Positions 32,817 to 40,100 of a stretch of DNA of 40,937 bases are shown here, in pieces. Where the stretch lies: contig JAGVNC010000049.1 in the NCBI GenBank assembly GCA_020053475.1, positions 1 through 40,937 on the forward strand, written 5' to 3'. Made by a program: the position numbers and the translations under genes. Source of the DNA: Candidatus Omnitrophota bacterium (GTDB lineage: Bacteria > Omnitrophota > Gorgyraeia > Zapsychrales > Zapsychraceae). How positions within the stretch are numbered: the stretch's first letter is position 1; each line of letters opens with the position of its first letter. The notes below the pieces were generated by a model. It did no database searches. It was not told the DNA's origin and worked only from the letters and a program-made list of their open reading frames with translations.

Positions 32817-33868
32817 AGATTTTTTACCACAAGATCTCCAACCTCTGTCGTTGAATACCCCATCTTTCCAGCGGCGAGATCTTTGAGTTTCGTTTTGACG
32901 ATCGTTTTGACGGATGTTTCAATCATTTGAGCGGCTTTCGCTTCGCCGACTTGGCGTAACAACATCGCCATGGCACAAATCGCGGCCAGGGGGTTAATGA
33001 CATTCTTCCCTGTATATTTGGGAGCTGACCCGCCGATGGGTTCGAACATCGACACGCCTTTCGGATTAATATTCCCTCCGGCGGCAATGCCCATCCCGCC
33101 TTGAATCATCGCGCCTAAATCCGTGATGATGTCGCCGAACATGTTATCGGTCACGATCACATCAAACCATTCCGGGTTTTTGACAAACCACATGGTCGTG
33201 GCATCGACGTGCGTGTAATTTGTTTGGACATCTTTGTATTCTTTGGCTAATTCGTTAAATGTTCGTTCCCACAAATCCCAGGCAAACGTTAAGACATTTG
33301 TTTTTCCGCAGAGTGTTAATTGTTTTTTCTTTCCATATTTCTGGGTGAATTCAAAGGCGTAACGTAAACAGCGCTCCACCCCTTTGCGGGTATTGTGCGA
33401 GATTTGGATGGCCACCTCGTTGGGCGTTCCTTTGTCCTTAAATTCCCCCAGGCCTTTGTATAACCCTTCCGAATTCTCCCGCACGACGGTAAAATCGATG
33501 TCTTCGGGCTTTTTGTTTTTTAACGGACAGAATCGCTCGTCGAAAAGCTGGATTGGCCGCAAATTGATGTATTGATCCAAATCAAAGCGCAGTCGAAGCA
33601 AAATTCCCTTTTCAAGAATCCCGGGCTTGACATCGGGGTGGCCGATCGCGCCTAAAAACATGGCGTCAAATTTCTTGAACTCTCCGATGGCCGAGTCAGG
33701 CAACGTTTCTTTCGTTTTTAAATAGCGCGCTCCGCCGAAATCAAAATTGACAGTTTCGGTTTTGAATCCATATTTTTGTGAAGCCTCTTGCAGGACTTTT
33801 AATCCTTCGCGAACGACTTCCGGCCCTGTCCCGTCTCCGGGGATCACAGCAATTTTGTATGATTTCAT
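32813..33868 (-). CDS. leuB: 3-isopropylmalate dehydrogenase
   Basis: A 351-residue beta-decarboxylating dehydrogenase with [14 protein letters not shown] at the N-terminus. The segment [19 protein letters not shown] favours LeuB over isocitrate dehydrogenase, which lacks the LR-x-LR helix. [25 protein letters not shown] and [13 protein letters not shown] complete the active site. It oxidises 3-isopropylmalate in leucine synthesis. No leuA, leuC or leuD is present in the window. A homoisocitrate or tartrate dehydrogenase role cannot be excluded from sequence alone. Confidence 0.85.
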   Translation of the reverse strand: MKSYKIAVIPGDGTGPEVVREGLKVLQEASQKYGFKTETVNFDFGGARYLKTKETLPDSAIGEFKKFDAMFLGAIGHPDVKPGILEKGILLRLRFDLDQYINLRPIQLFDERFCPLKNKKPEDIDFTVVRENSEGLYKGLGEFKDKGTPNEVAIQISHNTRKGVERCLRYAFEFTQKYGKKKQLTLCGKTNVLTFAWDLWERTFNELAKEYKDVQTNYTHVDATTMWFVKNPEWFDVIVTDNMFGDIITDLGAMIQGGMGIAAGGNINPKGVSMFEPIGGSAPKYTGKNVINPLAAICAMAMLLRQVGEAKAAQMIETSVKTIVKTKLKDLAAGKMGYSTTEVGDLVVKNL

Positions 33869-33875
33869 ATGTAAA

Positions 33876-33950
33876 AAAGGGTTAGAGGGTTAAAGGGTTA
33901 GAGGACTAAAGGGTTTAACCCCCTTATCCCTTTGGCCCTAACCCTATTAT
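33876..33950. repeat. Octamer-word dyad upstream of leuB
   Basis: Units GGGTTAGA, GGGTTAAA and GGACTAAA (8 bp) are followed by complementary CCCTTAT, CCCTTTGG and CCCTAAC units. The word repeats at 36.4 kb. This is the AT/GGG variant of the heptad arrays, with an 8-bp period. Confidence 0.75.
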
Positions 33951-33960
33951 CAATTTTCAA

Positions 33961-33988
33961 AGTATATCACACCCTTGATTTTTGCAAA
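33961..33988 (-). promoter_or_regulatory. Possible promoter of leuB-asd-truA
   Basis: On the minus strand TTTGCA (33983-33988) and TATACT (33961-33966) are 16 bp apart, with an extended -10 TGA directly before it. The octamer dyad lies between it and leuB, in the 5' leader. Confidence 0.5.
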
Positions 33989-34011
33989 GAGGAATCTTAT
34001 ATTCAGATAGT

Positions 34012-35256
34012 TTATTTTTGGAATTTCTTGACGATAACGCTGGCGTTGTGGCCGCCAAAGCCCAGTGAGTTGGACATCGCGGAATTGACGGTAATTTTGC
34101 GCGCCTTGTTGGGAACGTAATCGAGGTCACACTCAGGATCGGGGTTTTCATAATTGATCGTGGGAGGAATGATATTGTCCCGGACCGCCAAAACGATCGC
34201 CGCAAATTCGACACCACCGGCGGCACCAAGCAAGTGGCCTGTCATTGACTTAGTCGAACTGATCGGGACTTTATAAGCATGGTCTTTAAACACATTCTTG
34301 ACGGCCAATGTTTCGACTTTATCATTGAGATACGTGGATGTTCCGTGCGCGTTAATGTAAGAAATATCTTTTGGCGTAAACCCGGCGTCTTTGATAGCAA
34401 GTTCCATGGCTTTCCCTGCCCCTCTGCCGCTTTCTTCAGGAGCGGTGATGTGAAAGGCATCGGACGTGCGGCCGTAGCCGACCATTTCCGCAAGAATCGG
34501 CGCCCCACGTTTTTGGGCATGGTCGAGTGTTTCTAAAATGGCAATCCCAGCTCCTTCAGCCATGACAAACCCGTCGCGTTCTTTATCAAATGGCCGTGAA
34601 GCTCGCTGCGGCTCATCGTTGCGTTGGCTTAACGCTTTGAGGGCACAAAATCCGCCCAACCCCAGGATTGTTGTGGCGCTTTCGCTTCCGCCGGCGATAA
34701 TGACATCGGCATCCCCGTATTGAATAAAACGAAACGCATCACCGATGGCGTTGGTGGCTGTTGAGCACGCGGTGGACACACAACTGCACAATCCTTTTGC
34801 ACCCGACTGGATTGAAATCTGTCCGGCCGCTTCATTAATGATCACTTTCGGGATGAAGTGCGGCGAAATGCGGCTCGGGCCTTTCTCTATATATTTCTGA
34901 TATTCAGCTTCGGTCGTGCCAATGCTGCCGATCCCTGAGCCGACCAACACACCGACGCGGTCTGGATCAACATTTTTAATATCAAGCTTGGCATTCGCGA
35001 GGGCTTCTTTGCTGGCGACCCAGCCGTATTGGACAAATCGGGCGAGATTCCGGACTTCTTTAGTGGAGAAATGATCTAAGGCGTTGTAATCAATGACCGT
35101 GCCGGCAATGCGCGAATCGAATTGGCTGACATCAAAATCCGTGATGGCGCGAATCCCGTTTTTTCCTTCTAAAAGGGCTTTCCAAAATTTTTCTACGCCT
35201 GTTCCTACGGGAGAAACAACCCCCAACCCTGTGATGACGACGCGTCTTTTGGTCAT
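34012..35256 (-). CDS. fabF: Beta-ketoacyl-ACP synthase II
   Basis: I start at 35256 (MTKRRVVITGLGVVSP); the two codons before it begin with TTG. The 414-residue protein has the active-site cysteine C164 in VSTACSTATNAIG and the two histidines in NAHGTSTYLND and SMTGHLLGAAGG. It elongates fatty acids with malonyl-ACP. It follows acpP and fabG, a common order. Confidence 0.97.
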   Translation of the reverse strand: MTKRRVVITGLGVVSPVGTGVEKFWKALLEGKNGIRAITDFDVSQFDSRIAGTVIDYNALDHFSTKEVRNLARFVQYGWVASKEALANAKLDIKNVDPDRVGVLVGSGIGSIGTTEAEYQKYIEKGPSRISPHFIPKVIINEAAGQISIQSGAKGLCSCVSTACSTATNAIGDAFRFIQYGDADVIIAGGSESATTILGLGGFCALKALSQRNDEPQRASRPFDKERDGFVMAEGAGIAILETLDHAQKRGAPILAEMVGYGRTSDAFHITAPEESGRGAGKAMELAIKDAGFTPKDISYINAHGTSTYLNDKVETLAVKNVFKDHAYKVPISSTKSMTGHLLGAAGGVEFAAIVLAVRDNIIPPTINYENPDPECDLDYVPNKARKITVNSAMSNSLGFGGHNASVIVKKFQK

Positions 35257-35280
35257 TTTCAAAAGGCCCTAGATAGTACA

Positions 35281-35308
35281 AGTGCCCCGACTAACTAGCC
35301 GAGGCACT
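35281..35308. repeat. Hairpin between acpP and fabF
   Basis: AGTGCCCCG and CGAGGCACT pair with one mismatch around an ACTAACTAGC loop. There is no U-tract, so this may be a processing or attenuation hairpin that tunes fabF relative to the abundant acpP message. Confidence 0.6.
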
Positions 35309-35342
35309 AAATGTTATTTCTCTATATTATAATAAGCGATAA

Positions 35343-35579
35343 TTACGCTTTTGCTTTTTCTTGAATGTATTTGATCGCATCACCGACGGTCGTCATCTTT
35401 TCCGCGTCTTCATCTGGGATTTCTACGCTGAATTCTTCTTCGAGCGCCATGATGAGTTCGACGGTGTCTAACGAATCCGCCCCCAGATCATCGATAAACG
35501 ACGCATCGGGAGTGACTTCTTCAGCTTTGACGCCGAGTTGTTCAGCAATGATGGATTTGATTTTTTCTTCGACTGCCAT
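35343..35579 (-). CDS. acpP: Acyl carrier protein
   Basis: A 78-residue acidic protein with S36 in the phosphopantetheine site [16 protein letters not shown]. Helix pattern and length are those of bacterial AcpP. A GGAGG-type site (minus strand AGGAGGGATTC) precedes the ATG. It carries growing fatty acids for FabG and FabF. Confidence 0.97.
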   Translation of the reverse strand: MAVEEKIKSIIAEQLGVKAEEVTPDASFIDDLGADSLDTVELIMALEEEFSVEIPDEDAEKMTTVGDAIKYIQEKAKA

Positions 35580-35617
35580 GAATCCCTCCTTGATTTACTT
35601 TACTAAAAAAATCTGTT

Positions 35618-36358
35618 TTATATCGCCATGCCCCCGTCGACAATGAGGGTTTGTCCGGTAATGTAGCTTGCTTGTTCAGAGGCCAAGAATAGACACACAC
35701 CGGCTACGTCCTGGGCTGTTCCTAACTTGCCCAGCGGAATGCGCTTGAGAATTTCTTCCTGGACCTGGCTTTTCATTTGGGCGGTCATATCGGTCTGGAT
35801 GTACCCTGGGGCCACCGCGTTGGCGGTAATCCCCCGGGAAGCCAACTCGCGCGCCACGGATTTGGTGAAGCCGATGATCCCGGCTTTACTGGCCGCGTAA
35901 TTCGCTTGCCCGACATTCCCTGTTATTCCAATGATCGATGAGATGTTGATGATCCGGCCGGCCTTTTCTTTGAGCATGGCCCGCGCCACAATCTTCGTGC
36001 AATTAAAGACCCCCCGGAGATTGATATCGATGACGCTTTGAAAGTCATCTTCGCTCATTCGGAGGAGTAAATTGTCTTTGGTGATGCCTGCGTTGTTAAC
36101 TAATATATCAACCCTCTTATGTTTGTCAAGAATTTTATTGACGATTTCTGTCACATTGGCGAGATTTGTCACGTCGCACGCGAAACTTTCGGCCGCAAAC
36201 CCGATATCAATGATCTCATCGCGCACCCGATCGGTAGCTTCAGCCGTCCTTCCTATAATAATGGCGGTCGCCCCCTCTTTGGCGAAAGCAAAAGCGATCT
36301 CTTTGCCAATACCGCGGGTGGATCCAGTGACTAAAACGATTTTGTTTTGAAAACGCAT
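35618..36358 (-). CDS. fabG: 3-oxoacyl-ACP reductase
   Basis: A 246-residue short-chain dehydrogenase with TGSTRGIG (11-18), LVNNAGITKD, the catalytic Ser-Tyr-Lys set (NISSIIG and YAASKAG) and PGYIQTDMT. It reduces 3-oxoacyl-ACP with NADPH. The ATG lies directly at the end of a repeat tract and has no visible Shine-Dalgarno. Confidence 0.95.
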   Translation of the reverse strand: MRFQNKIVLVTGSTRGIGKEIAFAFAKEGATAIIIGRTAEATDRVRDEIIDIGFAAESFACDVTNLANVTEIVNKILDKHKRVDILVNNAGITKDNLLLRMSEDDFQSVIDINLRGVFNCTKIVARAMLKEKAGRIINISSIIGITGNVGQANYAASKAGIIGFTKSVARELASRGITANAVAPGYIQTDMTAQMKSQVQEEILKRIPLGKLGTAQDVAGVCLFLASEQASYITGQTLIVDGGMAI

Positions 36359-36363
36359 AGTGA

Positions 36364-36463
36364 AATAGGGTTTAGGGGTAGAGGGTTAAGGGGTTTAAGG
36401 GTAAAGGGAAATCTAAAATTTATTTTCAAACCCTATATCCCTCTAACCCTTTAACCCTTTATA
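36364..36463. repeat. Octamer-word dyad between fxsA and fabG
   Basis: Units of the GGGTTTAG and GGGTTAAG type on the fabG side pair with CCCTATAT, CCCTCTAA and CCCTTTAA on the fxsA side. The words match those near 33.9 kb. Confidence 0.75.
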
Positions 36464-36503
36464 TCAATTAATTTTCCTTTTGCAAGGGAAAATACTTAGA
36501 CAT

Positions 36504-36935
36504 TTACACATCAATGTCTTCAAAAGGCCCTTCTCTTCGGCGAAACGGCGATACTTGAACGACTTGCCCTTGTCGGATCATGGATTCGAGCTTTCGGCGC
36601 ACAAGAAGTTTGATGAGGGCTCGCGTCCAAGGGATCAGAAGCAGCAACCCCAGGACATCCGTAATAAACCCTGGCGCTAAGAGCATGATCCCTCCCACCA
36701 AAATCATCAGCCCATCCAGCAGCTCACTACTGGGCAAGACGCCTTGGTTGAGGCTTTGTTGAGTTTTATTAAGAACCCTAAATCCTTCAAGCCGGGCAAG
36801 CCATGCCCCGACCGTTCCGGTCAGAATGACCAAAAGAATAGTTGGCCCAGCGCCAATCACGCCTCCCACCTTAATTAAGATGTAGAGTTCCAGCGCTGGT
36901 AGGACGGTAAAGAGAAGAATTAAATAGATCAACAT
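36504..36935 (-). CDS. fxsA: FxsA family membrane protein
   Basis: A 143-residue inner-membrane protein with hydrophobic helices at about residues 2-22, 25-45 and 75-105. The family core GAGPTILLVILTGTVGAWLAR and LLAPGFITDVLGLLLLIP are clear. FxsA is known from E. coli, where its overproduction relieves F-exclusion of phage T7. Its normal role is unknown. It heads the fab genes here, and the IS element has inserted about 20-30 bp before its start, so its promoter may have been replaced. Confidence 0.9.
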   Translation of the reverse strand: MLIYLILLFTVLPALELYILIKVGGVIGAGPTILLVILTGTVGAWLARLEGFRVLNKTQQSLNQGVLPSSELLDGLMILVGGIMLLAPGFITDVLGLLLLIPWTRALIKLLVRRKLESMIRQGQVVQVSPFRRREGPFEDIDV

Positions 36936-36966
36936 GGTAAAAACTCTAAATCCTGTTATGTAAAAG

Positions 36967-36972
36967 TGTCAA
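36967..36972 (-). promoter_or_regulatory. Outward-facing -35 box in the IS terminal repeat
   Basis: The left terminal repeat reads TTGACA toward fxsA on the minus strand. A weak -10 candidate (TTTAGA) lies 16 bp further, outside the element. The same box in the right terminal repeat (38304-38309) reads toward folK, antisense. Such boxes can also form a promoter when the element circularises. Confidence 0.4.
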
Positions 36973-36976
36973 GCTT

Positions 36977-37180
36977 CATTAGTGAATCCGATTGAATAGT
37001 AAGAGCCGTTCATTGAAACCCGAACTATCTGTTATTCGTGGCATCCCAAAGGATCACACTGTTTGATGTTTCGTTTAAATTCTCGGGGGTCTCTATCTAA
37101 CAAACGAGCCGAAGCTCTGGATTTAGTCGAGGCGTCCCCCAAGAAAAGGTTCCAAATTTCAATCACAGCTGGTAAACATA
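36977..37180 (-). ncRNA. Candidate bridge/seek RNA of the IS element
   Basis: This is the gene-free tail between the transposase stop and the left terminal repeat, where IS1111-group elements are known to encode the guide RNA. On the minus strand a GGGGG/CCCCC stem (37136-37140 with 37085-37089) closes a large internal loop. That loop contains a GAGC-TTCG-GCTC hairpin. A second hairpin (ATCC-TTTG-GGAT) lies further downstream. One loop side reads CTAAATCC and the other TTAGAT; both match the IS flanks, on opposite DNA strands. Exact RNA ends are unknown. Confidence 0.5.
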
Positions 37181-38248
37181 TTAATGAACAATGTAAGGCC
37201 GCTGCTCTTTTAAGACGCAATAGATCCTGTGAGTCAATTTGCGAGCAACAGCGACGATCGCTTTTCTGGCCCCTATTTTGGGATGATGACGATTTTTGAT
37301 TCTATGATAAAACTGGTTGAGTTCTTTATCTTTGCGTATGGCCGACCATGATGCTTCAATGAGCAAGGCTCTTAAATGGCGGTCACCTAAATGAGTAATT
37401 GATCCGTGTTCAACAGTATCTCCGGTAGATTTTTCACTTGGGACTAACCCAAGAAAGGCCGACAGTTCTCTGACATTCTTTAAATAACTCGGATCACCTA
37501 TTCGGCCCAGGGTGGTAATGGCAACAATAAAACCAATCCCCGGCAGGGAAGTTAAATAATTCATATTCTGTCGGAGCTCTTTGGAATTTTTAACAAGCGC
37601 CTGTAACTGCCGAAGAATCAGCAGCGTTTGTTTTCGGGCGTATTCAATGTCCATCAAAAGCATATCCAATCTTTGCCGTTCTGCAGGGGAACAGGATAAT
37701 GCTTTAAGAGCTTGAATATAACAATTAGACCAGTTTTGCTCGATATCTTTTAAGGCATAATCCAAATGAGCGAATAATAACAAGGCTTTGATTCTTTGTT
37801 TCGCCGCCTTGCGGTTATAGACATAATTCTCCCTGAGATTGATCAGGTGACGCAATTCACGGTATTGACCTTGGGGAACGCGAATGGATGTTAGTTTGCC
37901 GGCTCTCAATTCATCGACAATCTTTTGGGAGTCAAGGCGGTTGTTCTTTATTTTTTGATTGGGCGCTCCGGGAATAGACAATGGAGAGATTACCATACAA
38001 TCTTCATTCTGTTCTCTCAGGTAATCGTGCAGATGATATCCCGTTGGCCCGGCTTCGTAAGCATACAGAATTTTCTTCTCAGCAAAATGATTTTGCATGT
38101 AATGATGTAATTGCTCCGGCTCCGAGGGTATTTTTTTACTTTTGTTCATACAGTGCTGATCTTTGATTGTAAAAGAAAAACTGTTCCTATCAACGTCCAG
38201 ACCTACGAAAAGGTCGTAGTCTTCTGGTAAATACGTGCTTGGTGTCAT
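37181..38248 (-). CDS. IS110/IS1111-type transposase
   Basis: I start at 38248 (MTPSTYLPEDYDLFVGLDV) because an AAGGAGGAAAGC site lies directly upstream. The 355-residue protein has an N-terminal RuvC-like DEDD domain with D18 (VGLDVD), E65 (YEAGPTGY) and D106 (NNRLDSQKI). The C-terminal domain has LTSLPGIGFIVAITTLGRIG, then GLVPSEKSTGDTV with the conserved serine, and HLGDRHLRALLIEASW. IS110 enzymes recombine DNA guided by an element-encoded RNA. The frame is intact, so the enzyme could be active. Confidence 0.93.
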   Translation of the reverse strand: MTPSTYLPEDYDLFVGLDVDRNSFSFTIKDQHCMNKSKKIPSEPEQLHHYMQNHFAEKKILYAYEAGPTGYHLHDYLREQNEDCMVISPLSIPGAPNQKIKNNRLDSQKIVDELRAGKLTSIRVPQGQYRELRHLINLRENYVYNRKAAKQRIKALLLFAHLDYALKDIEQNWSNCYIQALKALSCSPAERQRLDMLLMDIEYARKQTLLILRQLQALVKNSKELRQNMNYLTSLPGIGFIVAITTLGRIGDPSYLKNVRELSAFLGLVPSEKSTGDTVEHGSITHLGDRHLRALLIEASWSAIRKDKELNQFYHRIKNRHHPKIGARKAIVAVARKLTHRIYCVLKEQRPYIVH

Positions 38249-38321
38249 GCTTTCCTCCTTTTTTGTTTTGTCCAAGGACATTATAGATGTCCTCGAGGAA
38301 AGCTTGACACTTTTAACATAT

Positions 38322-38425
38322 CATCTAAACTCAAAATCCTAAGTAAATCCAAAATCACAAATTCAAAACCTTTTTGAATTTTGAATTTTGGGTTTATTTA
38401 GAGTTTAGGATTTTGGATTTAGGGC
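38322..38425. repeat. AT-rich heptad-word dyad interrupted by the IS element
   Basis: Units such as AAATCCA, AAATCAC and AAATTCA are followed by complementary GAATTTT, GGGTTTA and GTTTAGG units. A further piece, AAACTCTAAATCCT, lies at 36941-36954 beyond the IS, so the element appears to have split this array. Confidence 0.75.
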
Positions 38426-38812
38426 TTAGTATTTTAACTCCGGTAATAACTCCAAGACAGCCATTTTCAAAAACTCTCTTTCATAAAAGTCTGCATCAAT
38501 CACTTGATTGTTCCAAACGATGATGTCTAGATCAATTGTCCGTGGGCCGTATTTGACCGAGGAATCTTCCCTCCCTAATTGTTTTTCCATTTCTTGAAGG
38601 ATGCCTTTGACCTGTTCAAGATTAAGTGGTGTTTCCACGAGGACAGCGCCATTCAAAAAATCGTCTTGCGCTAAATAGCCGATTGGCTTGGTTTGAATGA
38701 ATTGCGATTCTTTTAATCCCTTAAATTGCTCGTTCAGGAGGGATTTTGCCTGAGCAATATTTTGATCAGCTTCAATGTTAGACCCTAAACCAATAATTAC
38801 TGTGTTCATCAT
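38426..38812 (-). CDS. Divergent HPPK-like protein (second FolK)
   Basis: A 128-residue protein (MNTVIIGLGSNIEADQNI if the second Met is used). It keeps the N-terminal GLGSN motif and GPRTIDLDIIVWN, which holds the metal-binding Asp pair. The C-terminal PHPR motif present in the complete copy at 14.8 kb is missing; the region reads VIDADFYEREFLKMAVLELL. It lies in the folE-folM-folX cluster rather than with other folate genes. It may act on a different pterin or have reduced activity. Confidence 0.8.
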   Translation of the reverse strand: MMNTVIIGLGSNIEADQNIAQAKSLLNEQFKGLKESQFIQTKPIGYLAQDDFLNGAVLVETPLNLEQVKGILQEMEKQLGREDSSVKYGPRTIDLDIIVWNNQVIDADFYEREFLKMAVLELLPELKY

Positions 38813-38814
38813 TT

Positions 38815-38890
38815 AGCTCGTACCTGCCTGCCGGCAGGCAGGGCTGATAGCTCATCGCTCATAGTTTTTAAACTAAGAGCTGCGAGCTGT
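38815..38890. repeat. Heptad-word dyad between folX and the second folK
   Basis: Units AGCTCAT and CGCTCAT pair with GAGCTGC and GAGCTGT. A 20-bp perfect palindrome, CCTGCCTGCCGGCAGGCAGG, is nested within it at about 38827-38846, in the place of the 63-bp element. Confidence 0.75.
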
Positions 38891-39241
38891 GAGCTTTTTC
38901 TTTGTTAGTTCCACCGAAACAGAATCTGCAAATCGTAAGGCCAATGGTTTATCAACGCGGACGAGTGCTTCGGTGACTTTAGGCGTATCTAAAACTAACG
39001 TGAGGATTTTGTCGGCTAATTTTTCTAAGAGAAAATAGCGGGAGCTTTGCACGTGTTTAATGATTTTTTTCGTCAGTGTTTTATAGTCGATCGTGTCTTT
39101 GAGATTGTCCGATTTCGATGCGTTCGTGGCGTCATAATCAATGACGACATTGATGACAATATCTTGCTCCACGTCGCGTTCCCATTCATTCGCCCCGATA
39201 ATAGTCCTTAGGCGTAGATTAGTAATGCGAATTTTAGCCAT
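38873..39241 (-). CDS. folX: Dihydroneopterin-triphosphate epimerase (FolX-like)
   Basis: I start at 39241 (MAKIRITNLRLRTIIG), which has an AGGATAATT site; the open frame extends further but that part is repeat sequence. The 122-residue tunnelling-fold protein matches E. coli FolX closely, e.g. IRITNLRLRTIIG, QDIVINVVIDY, LLEKLADKIL and ALRFADSVSVEL. FolX epimerises dihydroneopterin triphosphate to dihydromonapterin triphosphate. FolB (dihydroneopterin aldolase) is the alternative, but the LRLRT and ADSVS segments favour FolX. Confidence 0.85.
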   Translation of the reverse strand: MAKIRITNLRLRTIIGANEWERDVEQDIVINVVIDYDATNASKSDNLKDTIDYKTLTKKIIKHVQSSRYFLLEKLADKILTLVLDTPKVTEALVRVDKPLALRFADSVSVELTKKKLTARSS

Positions 39242-39253
39242 AATTATCCTTTT

Positions 39254-39363
39254 AAAAGTCGCTCGTCCCGTGGAAGGCTTTGCCTTCCCGGGATTAAATC
39301 CCCGAAATCGCAAAGCGATTTCAGGGGATCTCTAGAGACTAGAAACGAGTAACGAGCGACGAT
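39254..39363. repeat. Heptad-word dyad enclosing a 63-bp double hairpin (folM-folX gap)
   Basis: A GTCGCTC unit precedes copy 5 of the conserved element. Complementary CTAGAGA, CTAGAAA, CGAGTAA and CGAGCGA units follow up to the folM-like stop. Confidence 0.75.
39267..39329 (+). repeat. Conserved 63-bp double-hairpin element, copy 5
   Basis: Same orientation as copy 1: GGAAGGC-TTT-GCCTTCC, ATTAAAT linker, then CCCCGAAATCGC-AAA-GCGATTTCAGGGG. Confidence 0.85.
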
Positions 39364-40098
39364 TCATAATAAGTGTTCCCCGCCGTCATTGTAAATGATC
39401 TGTCCGGTGATGTACGTGTTCTCTAAAAGAAACTTGACGCAAGATGTAATTTCGGACAATTCCCCTTTTCGCCGCAATGGAACTCGTTGGGCCAACCGCT
39501 CAAGATGCGCCGCGGATTTCCCCTCCGGGGGTAAAAATGGCCCCAGCGCGATGGCATTGACACGGATGGCCGGTGCCAATTCCACAGCGCACATCTGTGT
39601 CAAAGAAGCCAGGGATTTTTTCGAGAGTAAATACGAAAAATGTTGGGTGGTGTTTTGGGTGATGTGCGTATCAAGGATATTGATGATCTGCCCGCCGGGG
39701 CGGCGGCAAATGTTGGCAAATTCCCGTGACAGAATGTAGGGCGCTTTACAGTTCACCCTCCAGTGACGGTCGAGCAAATCAAGCGATCCTGACCGCAAAT
39801 CAGACGGTTCAAAAATCGAGGCGTTATTAATCAGAAGGTTAAAGTCGCGGTGTTGTTTGGCGACGTTTCGGATAATGGGCAGCGTCTGTTTTTGAGAATT
39901 TAAATCGGCTTGAATAAGAAAGCATTGCCCGCCTTTTCGTTCAATGTCTTTGGCGGTTTCTTGAGCCTCATGGCGCGAACCATTGTAATGCAGGCCAACG
40001 GTGTACCCCTGATCAGCCAGAAAAAGGCTGATGGCTTTGCCTAAACGTTTGGCACCGCCGGTGACAAGAGCTGTTCCTGGAGAAGTTATTTTTTCCAT
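39364..40098 (-). CDS. folM: FolM/PTR1-like pteridine reductase (SDR family)
   Basis: I start at 40098 (MEKITSPGTALVTGGAKRLG), 2 nt after the folE stop. The 244-residue short-chain dehydrogenase has TGGAKRLG (13-20) with the Arg typical of pteridine reductases, LLINNASIFEPS, a catalytic Tyr-Lys in SYLLSKKSL, and ELAPAIRVNAIALGPFLPP. FolM reduces dihydromonapterin and dihydrofolate. The location between folE and folX supports this over a generic SDR. Confidence 0.8.
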   Translation of the reverse strand: MEKITSPGTALVTGGAKRLGKAISLFLADQGYTVGLHYNGSRHEAQETAKDIERKGGQCFLIQADLNSQKQTLPIIRNVAKQHRDFNLLINNASIFEPSDLRSGSLDLLDRHWRVNCKAPYILSREFANICRRPGGQIINILDTHITQNTTQHFSYLLSKKSLASLTQMCAVELAPAIRVNAIALGPFLPPEGKSAAHLERLAQRVPLRRKGELSEITSCVKFLLENTYITGQIIYNDGGEHLL

Positions 40099-40100
40099 GC

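Larger units (their letters stand above)
36961..38315 (-). mobile_element. IS110-family (IS1111-like) insertion sequence
   Basis: A 16-bp perfect inverted repeat, TAAAAGTGTCAAGCTT at 36961-36976 and its complement at 38300-38315, flanks one transposase gene. Inverted repeats of this length near the ends point to the IS1111 group; classical IS110 elements lack them. True ends may lie a few bases outside these repeats. The long non-coding part (36977-37180) lies downstream of the transposase. The insertion is in an intergenic heptad tract: AAACTCTAAATCCT at 36941-36954 and AAACTCAAAATCCT at 38327-38340 flank the element. Confidence 0.85.

Noticed and set aside
37032-37220. Small minus-strand protein in the IS tail
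   Set aside because: It overlaps the transposase end and the candidate RNA structure and has no ribosome site; a non-coding role is more likely.
39242-39313. N-terminal extension of folX
   Set aside because: It is encoded by copy 5 of the repeat; MAKIRI has a good ribosome site and matches FolX.
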